The translations under genes and the position numbers were made by a program. This document shows, in pieces, positions 14,936 to 23,759 of a DNA stretch of 37,900 nt (position 1 is its first letter; every line of letters starts with the position of its first letter). Origin of the DNA: Bacteroidota bacterium. Its GTDB lineage: Bacteria; Bacteroidota; Bacteroidia; Sphingobacteriales; Sphingobacteriaceae. The stretch lies in NCBI GenBank assembly GCA_030830805.1, contig JAURMH010000124.1, positions 1-37,900 of the forward strand, written 5' to 3'. Under the pieces are notes generated by a model that was not told the origin of the DNA, searched no databases, and saw only the letters and a program-made list of their open reading frames with translations.

Positions 14936-17530
14936 ATGAACTTTAATCAGTACACTATTAAATCTCAAGAGGCGATTAACAAAGCAGTGGAAATTGCCCA
15001 AGCTAATCAACATCAAGCTATCGAACCTGCTCATATTTTAAAAGGGATGTTTTCGGTAGACGAAAATGTAATTCAATTTTTATTTAAAAAACTCAACATT
15101 GCACCGCAGCGAATTCAAGAGGTAAACGATGCACTAGTTATGGCCTATCCAAAAGTACAGGGTGGTGATCCATTTTTTTCAAGAGATAGTAATCAAGTAT
15201 TTCAAAAGGCGAGTGCTTTATTGGCAACTTTCAAAGATGAATTTATTACCGTAGATCATTTACTATTAGCCATTTTAGCTGGAAGTGATAAAACGGCTAC
15301 TATGTTAAAAGATGCTGGCTTACAAGAAAAAGAATTGAAGGCTGCTATTTTTGCTTTAAGAGGCGATCATAAAATTACGGATCAAAATGCCGAAGCAACC
15401 TATCAATCCTTGGCAAAATTTGCTAGAAATTTAAATGATGCCGCATCTTCGGGAAAGCTAGACCCAGTAATAGGTAGAGACGAAGAAATCAGAAGAGTTA
15501 TCCAGATTTTATCACGCCGTACCAAAAACAATCCAATCTTAATTGGCGAACCAGGTGTTGGTAAAACCGCTATAGCAGAAGGAATTGCATTTAGAATTGT
15601 AAATGGTGATGTGCCCGAAAATTTAAAATCGAAATTAGTTTTTTCTTTAGATATGGGCGCCTTAATTGCCGGAGCAAAATATAAAGGAGAGTTTGAAGAA
15701 AGATTAAAAGCGGTAATTTCTGAAGTAATCAAAAGTGATGGACAAATTATTTTATTTATAGATGAGATTCATACGCTTGTTGGTGCCGGCGCTTCTGAAG
15801 GTGCAATGGATGCTGCAAATATTTTAAAACCTGCATTGGCTCGTGGCGAATTGCGTGCCATTGGCGCCACTACGCTAAACGAATATCAAAAATATTTTGA
15901 AAAAGATAAAGCGCTAGAACGCAGATTTCAGAAGGTATTGGTAGCAGAGCCAGATATCGAAGATGCCATTAGTATTTTGCGCGGATTGAAAGATAAATAT
16001 GAAATACACCATAAAGTAAGAATTAAAGATGAGGCAATTATTGCTGCAGTAGAATTATCTCAGCGTTATATTGCAGATCGTTTTTTGCCAGACAAAGCCA
16101 TCGACTTAATGGATGAGGCGGCAGCAAAACTGCGACTAGAAATGGACTCGGTGCCTGAGGCATTAGACGAAATTGAACGCCGAATAATGCAATTAGAAAT
16201 TGAAAGAGCAGCCATAAAACGCGAAGGAGAAACTAAAAGATTAGCAGAGTTGTCGGAAGAGATTGCCAATTTATCGGAGCAGCGTAATAGTTTTCGTGCT
16301 AAGTGGAACGCAGAAAAGCAAATAGTTAATAATATTCAATTGCAGCTAGATTTATTAGAAAGGTATAAGCTAGAAGCCGAGCAAGCTGAGCGTTCTGGCG
16401 ATTACGGTAAAGTGGCGGAATTAAGATATGGAAAAATAAAAGATGCTGAAAATACCGTTGATCAATTAAAAATTGAACTCGAAAAAAATACTGCTAGAAT
16501 CATGAAAGAAGAAGTAACGGCAGAAGATATTGCAGGAGTAGTTTCGCGTTGGACCGGCATTCCGCTAAATAAAATGATTGCATCGGAGCGAGATAAATTA
16601 TTGAATTTAGAACAAGAATTACATCAACGCGTTGTTGGGCAATCGGAGGCCATAGAAGCCATTGCAGATGCAGTTAGACGCAGCAGAGCAGGCTTGCAAG
16701 ACAAAAAGAAACCCATAGGTTCTTTTATCTTTTTAGGTACAACTGGTGTTGGTAAAACAGAACTAGCAAAGGCCTTGGCCGATTTCTTATTCAACGATGA
16801 AAATTCGATGACAAGAATTGATATGTCTGAATACCAAGAGCGACATGCTGTTTCGAGATTAATTGGTGCGCCTCCAGGATATGTTGGTTATGATGAAGGC
16901 GGACAGTTAACAGAAGCGGTTAGAAGAAAACCATTTTCGGTTATCTTATTAGATGAAATTGAAAAAGCGCATCCAGATGTTTTCAATATTTTATTGCAAG
17001 TATTAGATGATGGTAGGTTAACAGATAACAAAGGCAGGGTAGTTAATTTTAAAAATACCATTATCATTATGACCTCTAATATTGGTGCCAATGTAATTCA
17101 AGATAATTTTGCAGAAATGACCTATACTAATCGATCGGAGATTATTGCAAAAACCAAAACAGCAGTATTCGAAGTATTGAAAAAAACGATTCGTCCAGAA
17201 TTCCTTAATAGAATAGATGAGTTAATTATGTTTACACCATTAAGCAGAGAGGAAGTGCGCGAAATAGTCGAATTACAATTTAAAGGCATTCAAAAAGTTT
17301 TACAAGAAATGGGCATTACTTTAAATGCTACAGACGAAGCATTAGACTGGTTGGGAGAATTAGGCTACGACCCACAATTTGGTGCTCGACCATTAAAAAG
17401 GGTGATGCAAAAGCGAATATTAAATGATTTATCGAAGCAAATATTAGCCGATAAAGTGCTTAAAGATGCCGAAATCATGCTTAAATTAAGTCCTAAAAAG
17501 GAATTTATATTCGAAAATATAGCCGTTTAA
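14936..17530 (+). CDS. clpB: ATP-dependent chaperone ClpB
   Basis: Hexameric Hsp100 disaggregase that works with DnaK to pull proteins out of aggregates. It has a duplicated Clp_N domain (1-145), AAA+ 1 with Walker A GEPGVGKT (204-211), a coiled-coil middle domain (about 410-525, rich in Glu/Lys/Arg) and AAA+ 2 with Walker A GTTGVGKT (601-608). The pore-loop regions AKYKGEFEERLK and GAPPGYVGYDEGG are present. The middle domain separates ClpB from ClpA/ClpC, and no IGF-type ClpP loop is apparent. At 864 residues it is full length. It stands alone, so heat-shock control is likely, but only a TATAAT-like box with a small inverted repeat is seen upstream. Confidence 0.97.
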   Translation: MNFNQYTIKSQEAINKAVEIAQANQHQAIEPAHILKGMFSVDENVIQFLFKKLNIAPQRIQEVNDALVMAYPKVQGGDPFFSRDSNQVFQKASALLATFKDEFITVDHLLLAILAGSDKTATMLKDAGLQEKELKAAIFALRGDHKITDQNAEATYQSLAKFARNLNDAASSGKLDPVIGRDEEIRRVIQILSRRTKNNPILIGEPGVGKTAIAEGIAFRIVNGDVPENLKSKLVFSLDMGALIAGAKYKGEFEERLKAVISEVIKSDGQIILFIDEIHTLVGAGASEGAMDAANILKPALARGELRAIGATTLNEYQKYFEKDKALERRFQKVLVAEPDIEDAISILRGLKDKYEIHHKVRIKDEAIIAAVELSQRYIADRFLPDKAIDLMDEAAAKLRLEMDSVPEALDEIERRIMQLEIERAAIKREGETKRLAELSEEIANLSEQRNSFRAKWNAEKQIVNNIQLQLDLLERYKLEAEQAERSGDYGKVAELRYGKIKDAENTVDQLKIELEKNTARIMKEEVTAEDIAGVVSRWTGIPLNKMIASERDKLLNLEQELHQRVVGQSEAIEAIADAVRRSRAGLQDKKKPIGSFIFLGTTGVGKTELAKALADFLFNDENSMTRIDMSEYQERHAVSRLIGAPPGYVGYDEGGQLTEAVRRKPFSVILLDEIEKAHPDVFNILLQVLDDGRLTDNKGRVVNFKNTIIIMTSNIGANVIQDNFAEMTYTNRSEIIAKTKTAVFEVLKKTIRPEFLNRIDELIMFTPLSREEVREIVELQFKGIQKVLQEMGITLNATDEALDWLGELGYDPQFGARPLKRVMQKRILNDLSKQILADKVLKDAEIMLKLSPKKEFIFENIAV

Positions 17531-17598
17531 ATAGTATTTGTATTCTTTTTTATTCCCTTTTATTAGTTATATTGCTTATAAAATTGAATTTAAATCTC

Positions 17599-20235
17599 AT
17601 GATGAAAAGAATTTTATTGTTGCTGTTATCACTTACAACTTTATCGGTTTCTGCAAAAAACGATAAACTATTACCCGCATCTTTTAAATTAAAATTAAAA
17701 GAGTTTCAATATAATGATCGAACTAATTTTCCTTCGTTCATGGTTTTCGAAAAAGGGCAACAACTAAGGGTTGATAAAACATCAACAGCTTGGGCTAAAA
17801 ATGTATTTAATTTAAATTCGACAGACGAATTGGAATTTAAATCAGAAAAGTCGGAAGTGTTAAACAATACGGAGTATCGACATTATACCTTTCAACAATA
17901 TTATGCGCAAACACCAGTAGAATTTGCGATCATCAAAGTACACGAAAAAGCAGGAGAAATCGAAATTATTAATGGCGATTTTCATGCGGATATTTTGCCA
18001 ATCAATACGCCTATTATTACTTCGGAACAAGCTTTGCAATTGGCAAAATCTATTATGCCAGCAAAATATTATAAATGGGAAATGAATGGATCTGGCCTTC
18101 AAAAGCAAGCTAACAATGAATTTCAGCCAAATACCCATTTAGTAATACTGCCTTTGCAAGAAGATGGAGTAACACAGTTTCACTATGCGTATAAATCAAC
18201 CATTTATACCGAAATGCCATTGGCCATTGCGGATATCTATATTGATGCTAGTACTGGACAACAATTAAAATTAATTAATAAATTATGTACAGCAAATAGT
18301 AAAGGTACTGCAGTAACAAAATATACCGGCACCAAAACTATTACAACCGATAGTATTTCGGCAACACAATTTCAGCTTTCACAAATAAATCGTGGAAATT
18401 CGGGCACGGGTATCATAACCTATAATTGCCAAAAACAATTCGAAAATAATGCCATTGCATTTACCGATTCAGATAACTATTGGAATAATTTTAATGCCAA
18501 TTTAAACGAAGCGGCAACTGATGCCTATTATGGTGCTGAACAAACATTTGATTTCTTTAAAAATATTCATAACAGAAATAGCATTGATGGTAATGGAAAA
18601 GCAATGGAAATGTATTTGCATTATGACTTTAATTATTTCAATGCATTTTGGAACGGAAGCTATACTGTTTTTGGGGATGGCAATAGTCAACCCTTAACCT
18701 ATATTGATGTTGTAGGGCATGAATTTGCACATGGTGTTACACAATTTAGTGCAGATTTAATTTACGCAAGTGAATCGGGTGCGCTGAATGAGTCGTTTTC
18801 AGATATTTTTGGTTCTGCAATAGAACTTTATGCTTTAGATTCTAATGCCAATTGGAAAATTGGTAGAGGGAATTTTACTTTAAGAGATATGTCTAATCCA
18901 AATGCTTTTCAAAATCCGGATACGTATGGTGGATTGAATTGGACTAATACTAAAAATTGCATTCCTAGTGGAAGTAATGATCAATGTGGTGTGCACAATA
19001 ACTCTGGTGTACAAAACTATTGGTATTATTTATTATCGGATGGGGGCACTGGTAAAAATGATATTGGAAATACTTTTGAAGTAAAAGGAATTGGTTACCT
19101 CAAAGCAAGTAAAATAGCCTATAGAAATTTAACTAATTATTTAACACCTTCTTCAGATTTTAACGATGCTAGAAAGGGTGCAATTCAATCTGCTATTGAT
19201 TTATACGGTTTTGATTCGCCAGAATTTATTGCTACAATAGATGCATGGTATGCAGTTGGTGTTGGGAAAAAATACACTGCAATACCTACACCCGATTTTT
19301 ACATCGAAAAATTAGTGTGTGATTTAAATACTAATATGCAATTTGTAAATACGAGTGGTACAGCTACTAGTTACCTTTGGAATTTTGGAGATGGTAAAAC
19401 AAGCGTGGCTGAAAACCCGATGCATGCTTATACTAATAGTGGAAAATATACAGTTACTTTAGTAGCTAGCAATCCAAATGGCGCTGACACTTTAGTGAAA
19501 AATAATTTTGTTGAAGTGTATGCATCACAAGCAAAAGCGACTAGCTGTGCTGGTATTGTGGCCGATCCATTGAGTAATAATTCTATATACAATGTTAAAT
19601 TTGCTGATTTAAATAATAGTTCATCAAATGCTGCAAACGAAGGCGGCTATGTAGATTTTACTTGTAAAAGAGTCATTGTCGAGGCTGGTAAAACCTATCC
19701 AATCACTATTACCACCAATACGGCTGGTTCTGTATTTACTAGAGTATTTATTGATTTTAATAATGATGCAGCATTCGATGCAAGCGAAGAAGTATTTAAA
19801 ACAGATTTAACTGTTAAAACACACGAAGGAAATATTACTATTCCAAGCAATGCGATAAAGAATACACCGCTCCGCATGCGAATTAGATCTGGCAGGGCAT
19901 CGGGTAATATTCCGAGCGATCCATGTGGTATAATAAAATTCGGCCAAATTGAAGATTATTCAATCGTAATTACTCCAGCTACTGGAATCGCAACTCAAAA
20001 TTTTCAATCTATATCTGCCTATCCAAATCCTGCTACAGAAGTTTTAAACATAGCTAATCCATTGGCTTTGCAAGCTTCCTATACTTTGATAGATTTATTT
20101 GGTAAAGTAGTTTTTGAAGGAGCACTCTCGAGCGAATTAACACAAATTCCTACAAGCAATTTTGCAGCGGGTGTTTATTTTTTAAAGATTGCAAACAATA
20201 CAGGTTCGCAACATATCAAAATTATATTGAAATAA
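17599..20235 (+). CDS. Secreted M4 (thermolysin-like) metalloprotease with PKD, GEVED and T9SS type A domains
   Basis: Zinc metallopeptidase exported by the Sec and type IX systems, likely for nutrient acquisition. I start at MMKRILLLLLSLTTLSVSA (17599, 878 residues). An FTP/PepSY-like propeptide covers about 30-220. The catalytic domain has HEFAH at 374-378, third zinc ligand E398 and D402, with the same spacing as thermolysin H142-E166-D170. A PKD domain (YLWNFGDGKT, about 570-645), a GEVED-type domain (FIDFNNDAAFDASEE... GQIEDYS) and a C-terminal sorting domain starting at YPNPATEVLNI (808) follow. The next gene starts directly after its stop codon, so a protease and three membrane or export genes share a transcript. 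Confidence 0.95.
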   Translation: MMKRILLLLLSLTTLSVSAKNDKLLPASFKLKLKEFQYNDRTNFPSFMVFEKGQQLRVDKTSTAWAKNVFNLNSTDELEFKSEKSEVLNNTEYRHYTFQQYYAQTPVEFAIIKVHEKAGEIEIINGDFHADILPINTPIITSEQALQLAKSIMPAKYYKWEMNGSGLQKQANNEFQPNTHLVILPLQEDGVTQFHYAYKSTIYTEMPLAIADIYIDASTGQQLKLINKLCTANSKGTAVTKYTGTKTITTDSISATQFQLSQINRGNSGTGIITYNCQKQFENNAIAFTDSDNYWNNFNANLNEAATDAYYGAEQTFDFFKNIHNRNSIDGNGKAMEMYLHYDFNYFNAFWNGSYTVFGDGNSQPLTYIDVVGHEFAHGVTQFSADLIYASESGALNESFSDIFGSAIELYALDSNANWKIGRGNFTLRDMSNPNAFQNPDTYGGLNWTNTKNCIPSGSNDQCGVHNNSGVQNYWYYLLSDGGTGKNDIGNTFEVKGIGYLKASKIAYRNLTNYLTPSSDFNDARKGAIQSAIDLYGFDSPEFIATIDAWYAVGVGKKYTAIPTPDFYIEKLVCDLNTNMQFVNTSGTATSYLWNFGDGKTSVAENPMHAYTNSGKYTVTLVASNPNGADTLVKNNFVEVYASQAKATSCAGIVADPLSNNSIYNVKFADLNNSSSNAANEGGYVDFTCKRVIVEAGKTYPITITTNTAGSVFTRVFIDFNNDAAFDASEEVFKTDLTVKTHEGNITIPSNAIKNTPLRMRIRSGRASGNIPSDPCGIIKFGQIEDYSIVITPATGIATQNFQSISAYPNPATEVLNIANPLALQASYTLIDLFGKVVFEGALSSELTQIPTSNFAAGVYFLKIANNTGSQHIKIILK

Positions 20236-20805
20236 ATGGGTCAAGTGTGGCTGTTTTTTCAAGAGGGATTTTTTCATATAGTTTCTCTTGATAGTATAGA
20301 TCATTTGTTTTTTTTACTGGCTTTGGTTGCTATTTATACTATAAAAGATTGGAGAAAATTATTGATAATGGCTACTGCGTTTACCATAGCACATGCCATA
20401 GCCTTATTAATTACTATTTTTAATTTAGTAACAATAGCTAATGATACAATAGAATGGTTAATTGCATTGACCATATTTTATACCTGCATAGCCAATTTAT
20501 TTTTGCAGCATTTTCAAAACGCTAAAATTTATATTATAAGTATTTTTGGTTTAATACATGGTATAGGATTTTCGCAAGTGTTGCGAACATTATTTACTGG
20601 AATGAATTATAATCCATGGCAAACATTATTGCCATTTAATGTTGGGGTAGAGTTGGGGCAATTGTTGGTGTTGAGTTTATTTGTTTTATTGATCGCTTTA
20701 ATTGGAAAGCTAAAATTTATGACACCTAAAAAGATTAATCAACTTATTTCTATACCAGTTGCTACACTTGCTTTTTTTTGGATGATTAAAAGAAATATAT
20801 TTTAA
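20236..20805 (+). CDS. HupE/UreJ-like membrane protein
   Basis: Inner-membrane protein with about six helices, 189 residues. It keeps the family histidines and patches: GFFHIVSLDSIDHLFFLLAL at the N-terminus, FTIAHAIALL, FGLIHGIGFSQVL and PFNVGVELGQLLVL. HupE/UreJ proteins are linked to nickel uptake for hydrogenase or urease, but neither enzyme is in the window, and the Bacteroidota branch has no proven substrate. The ATG follows the M4 protease stop codon with no gap, and the M1 peptidase starts 16 bases later. A role in supplying metal for the two metallopeptidases is an attractive but untested inference. Confidence 0.85.
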   Translation: MGQVWLFFQEGFFHIVSLDSIDHLFFLLALVAIYTIKDWRKLLIMATAFTIAHAIALLITIFNLVTIANDTIEWLIALTIFYTCIANLFLQHFQNAKIYIISIFGLIHGIGFSQVLRTLFTGMNYNPWQTLLPFNVGVELGQLLVLSLFVLLIALIGKLKFMTPKKINQLISIPVATLAFFWMIKRNIF

Positions 20806-20821
20806 CACATTGAATTTTTTT

Positions 20822-23137
20822 ATGAAAATTAAATTACTGAATTGCTTATTTTTTGGAATATTAATTCCATTTCAATTATTCGCTCAAAACAATTATGATA
20901 AGAGCAAATTTCATCAATTAGAAGATTGGTGGCCAACTGCAAATGAATATAGAAATGGCGCAGGTGCACCAGGTCATGCTTATTGGCAACAAAAAGTAGA
21001 TTATGTAATTGACGTAACATTAAATGATGAAAAACAAGAATTAACAGGCTTCGAAAAGGTTACCTACACTAATAATTCGCCTGATGTGCTTAGTTATTTA
21101 TGGTTACAATTAGATCAAAATATTTTTGATCCAAATGCTATGTCTTATTTGACAGAAACTAAAGATCAAATGGGCAACATGAGTTTTGAAGGAATGAAAT
21201 ATATTTTCAGAAATGAATTTGAAGGCGGTTATAAAATTTTATCACTCAAAGACAATCAGGGTAATAATTTAAAGTACACCATTGTAAATACCATGATGCG
21301 TATTGATTTGCCTAATCCATTACAAAAAGGCGATAAGTTTGTATTTCAATTAAAATGGAATAATAAAATCAACAATACTAAATTTAATGGTGGTCGAGGC
21401 GGTTGTGAATATTTTCCAGAAGATAAAAATTACCTCTACGAATTGGCACAATGGTTTCCGCGTTTATGTGTATACGACGATGTAGATGGTTGGCAGCATA
21501 AACAATATTTAGGCACAGGTGAGTTTGCTTTAGAATTCGGAGATTACAAGGTTTCCATAACTGTACCAGCAGATCATGTTGTTGCATCAACAGGTGTATT
21601 ACAAAACGCTTCGCAAGTACTAAGTCCATTGCAATTGAGCAGATTTAATGCTGCTAAAAATGCCAAAGAACCACTCTTGATTATTACACCAGCCGAAGCA
21701 CTCAAAAACGAAGCAAGTAAAGAAACAAAAACAAAAACTTGGATTTTTGCAGCAGAAAATGTGCGTGATTTTGCATGGGCTAGTTCTCGCAAATTTATTT
21801 GGGATGCGATGGGTGTAACGGTAGGTAAAAATAAAATAATGGCCATGTCTTATTATCCTAAAGAAGGTAATCCATTATGGGAAAAATATTCTACACAAGC
21901 CATTGCCCATACCTTATTGGTTTATTCGAGATATACGGTAGACTATACTTATCCAGTTGCCATTTCGGTGAATGGTCCTATTGGTGGAATGGAGTACCCT
22001 ATGATTTGTTTCAATGGTCCAAGACCAGAGAAAGACGGTACTTATAGTGCAAGAACGAAATATGGATTAATTTCGGTTATTATACACGAAGTAGGGCATA
22101 ACTTTTTTCCGATGATTATTAATTCTGACGAACGCCAATGGTCTTGGATGGACGAGGGTTTGAATACTTTTTGTCAATATTTAGCGGAACGCGAATGGGA
22201 AGAAAAATATCCATCTAGTAGGGGCGAAGCAAGATCCATCATTCCTTACATGTCTAGTGATCAAGCTACCTTAGAGCCCATCATGACTAATTCTGAATCG
22301 ATTCAACAGTTCGGTAACAATGCTTATGGCAAACCAGCAGCAGCCTTAAATATTTTAAGAGAAACCATCATGGGTAGAACTTTATTTGATGATGCATTTA
22401 AAATTTATGCTAATAGATGGGCATACAAACATCCACAGCCTGCCGATTTTTTTAGAACCATGGAAGATGCAAGTGGTGTTGATTTAGATTGGTTTTGGAA
22501 AGGTTGGTTTTATACTACAGAGCCTTGCGATATTGCATTAAATTCAGTTACAGCCTATACTATAGATTCTCAGAACCCAACTATAGAGAAGCCAGCTAAA
22601 AAGACAAAGCGTGATGCAAATGATGTTTCCATTTCTACTATTCGAAATAAAACAGCCATTAAAAACTATCGATTAAATAATTATCCTTCGCTTTCGGATT
22701 TTTATAATAAATACGACGCTTTAGACGTAACCGAAAACGACAAAGATAAATTTAAGAAATATGAGGAGTCTTTGTCGGCAGAAGACAAGAAAATGCTCTC
22801 AAATAATTTGTTTTACTATATACTAGATTTCGAAAATGTAGGGGGTTTAATTATGCCTTTAATTATTCAATATGAATTAGCCAATGGGCAAAAAGAAATC
22901 TTAAGAATACCTGCAGAAATATGGAGAAAAAATAACCAAAAAGTTTCCAAGCTCATCATCACAACTCAAGAGGTTAAGCAGTTTGAGTTAGATCCATTAC
23001 AAGAAACAGCTGATATTAATCGAAAAAATAATTACTTTCCGTCTAAAATAATCGAATCGCAATTTCAATTATTTAAAGAACAGCAAAGAAATAGAGAGCC
23101 GAATACCATGCAGCTAGACAAACAAGGTAAATTGTAA
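20822..23137 (+). CDS. Secreted M1-family metallopeptidase (aminopeptidase-like)
   Basis: Gluzincin exopeptidase. I start at MKIKLLNCLFFGILIPFQLFAQ (20822), a signal peptide; a TTG 12 bases upstream in the same frame is unlikely. The zinc site is HEVGH at 422-426 with E445 as third ligand (HExxH-x18-E), and GGMEYPMI (the equivalent of the GxMEN exopeptidase motif) lies before it. The 771 residues match the Bacteroidota M1 branch, in which a long C-terminal domain follows the catalytic core. No T9SS sorting domain is seen, so it probably stays periplasmic. It lies between the HupE/UreJ gene and DUF6702, which starts 4 bases after its stop codon. Confidence 0.94.
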   Translation: MKIKLLNCLFFGILIPFQLFAQNNYDKSKFHQLEDWWPTANEYRNGAGAPGHAYWQQKVDYVIDVTLNDEKQELTGFEKVTYTNNSPDVLSYLWLQLDQNIFDPNAMSYLTETKDQMGNMSFEGMKYIFRNEFEGGYKILSLKDNQGNNLKYTIVNTMMRIDLPNPLQKGDKFVFQLKWNNKINNTKFNGGRGGCEYFPEDKNYLYELAQWFPRLCVYDDVDGWQHKQYLGTGEFALEFGDYKVSITVPADHVVASTGVLQNASQVLSPLQLSRFNAAKNAKEPLLIITPAEALKNEASKETKTKTWIFAAENVRDFAWASSRKFIWDAMGVTVGKNKIMAMSYYPKEGNPLWEKYSTQAIAHTLLVYSRYTVDYTYPVAISVNGPIGGMEYPMICFNGPRPEKDGTYSARTKYGLISVIIHEVGHNFFPMIINSDERQWSWMDEGLNTFCQYLAEREWEEKYPSSRGEARSIIPYMSSDQATLEPIMTNSESIQQFGNNAYGKPAAALNILRETIMGRTLFDDAFKIYANRWAYKHPQPADFFRTMEDASGVDLDWFWKGWFYTTEPCDIALNSVTAYTIDSQNPTIEKPAKKTKRDANDVSISTIRNKTAIKNYRLNNYPSLSDFYNKYDALDVTENDKDKFKKYEESLSAEDKKMLSNNLFYYILDFENVGGLIMPLIIQYELANGQKEILRIPAEIWRKNNQKVSKLIITTQEVKQFELDPLQETADINRKNNYFPSKIIESQFQLFKEQQRNREPNTMQLDKQGKL

Positions 23138-23141
23138 ATTA

Positions 23142-23651
23142 ATGATTCAACGAGCAATTTTTCGTCCAATTCCATTAATACTTTTGCTCTTGCTGCCATT
23201 CACATTGCAAGCACATAAGTTTTATACTTCTGTTACGCAGCTAGATTTTAATCCAAGCGAAAAATGTTTTCAAGTTACGATGAATGTTTTTATTGACGAT
23301 TTAGAAGCGGTTTTAACTCAAGAAAATAAGCAGGTTGTTAAATGGAAATCGGATCAACCCGAATTAAACAACTTGTTATTAAAATATTTGAAAAAACATT
23401 TCAACGTTAAATTAAATCAAATACCGGCCAGTCAATTTCGATTAATTGGCACTAAAGAACAAAAAGACTTATTGATCATTTATTTTGAAATTCCGGTAGC
23501 AAAAAGCCTTAAAAATATTGAAATTACGGACACTTTCTTAATGGATATGTTTCCGATTCAATCCAATATAGTGAACTTAAATTATGAGGATAAGAAACAT
23601 ACTTTTTTATTCCAAAAAGGCAAAAGCACCCAGTTTTTTTCATTGAATTAA
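23142..23651 (+). CDS. DUF6702 family exported protein
   Basis: Exported protein of unknown function, 169 residues. It has a basic N-terminus, a hydrophobic core (residues 10-23) and a signal cleavage site after LQA, leaving HKFYTSVTQLDFNP at the mature N-terminus. The HKFYTS start and the repeated beta-strand pattern identify DUF6702. A histidine right at the mature N-terminus could bind metal (inference only). It follows the M1 peptidase gene by 4 bases and is the last gene of the M4-HupE-M1-DUF6702 run; HupE, M1 and DUF6702 genes are, to my knowledge, often neighbours in Bacteroidota. Confidence 0.85.
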   Translation: MIQRAIFRPIPLILLLLLPFTLQAHKFYTSVTQLDFNPSEKCFQVTMNVFIDDLEAVLTQENKQVVKWKSDQPELNNLLLKYLKKHFNVKLNQIPASQFRLIGTKEQKDLLIIYFEIPVAKSLKNIEITDTFLMDMFPIQSNIVNLNYEDKKHTFLFQKGKSTQFFSLN

Positions 23652-23665
23652 TTCAATTTTAAACT

Positions 23666-23698
23666 TTGGCATTTGCTTTGAAATACTATATATGCCAA
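23666..23698. repeat. Inverted repeat upstream of lon
   Basis: TTGGCAT (23666-23672) and ATGCCAA (23692-23698), a perfect 7-bp inverted repeat with a 19-base spacer, in the 108-base gap before lon. No T-run follows it, so it is not an obvious terminator; it could be an operator half-site pair. I could not identify a lon promoter with the standard pattern. Confidence 0.35.
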
Positions 23699-23759
23699 TC
23701 AATAAAGGGCTAATTAAGCACTATAGACTGACAAAATGACTATTTTATAAATCGCAGCC

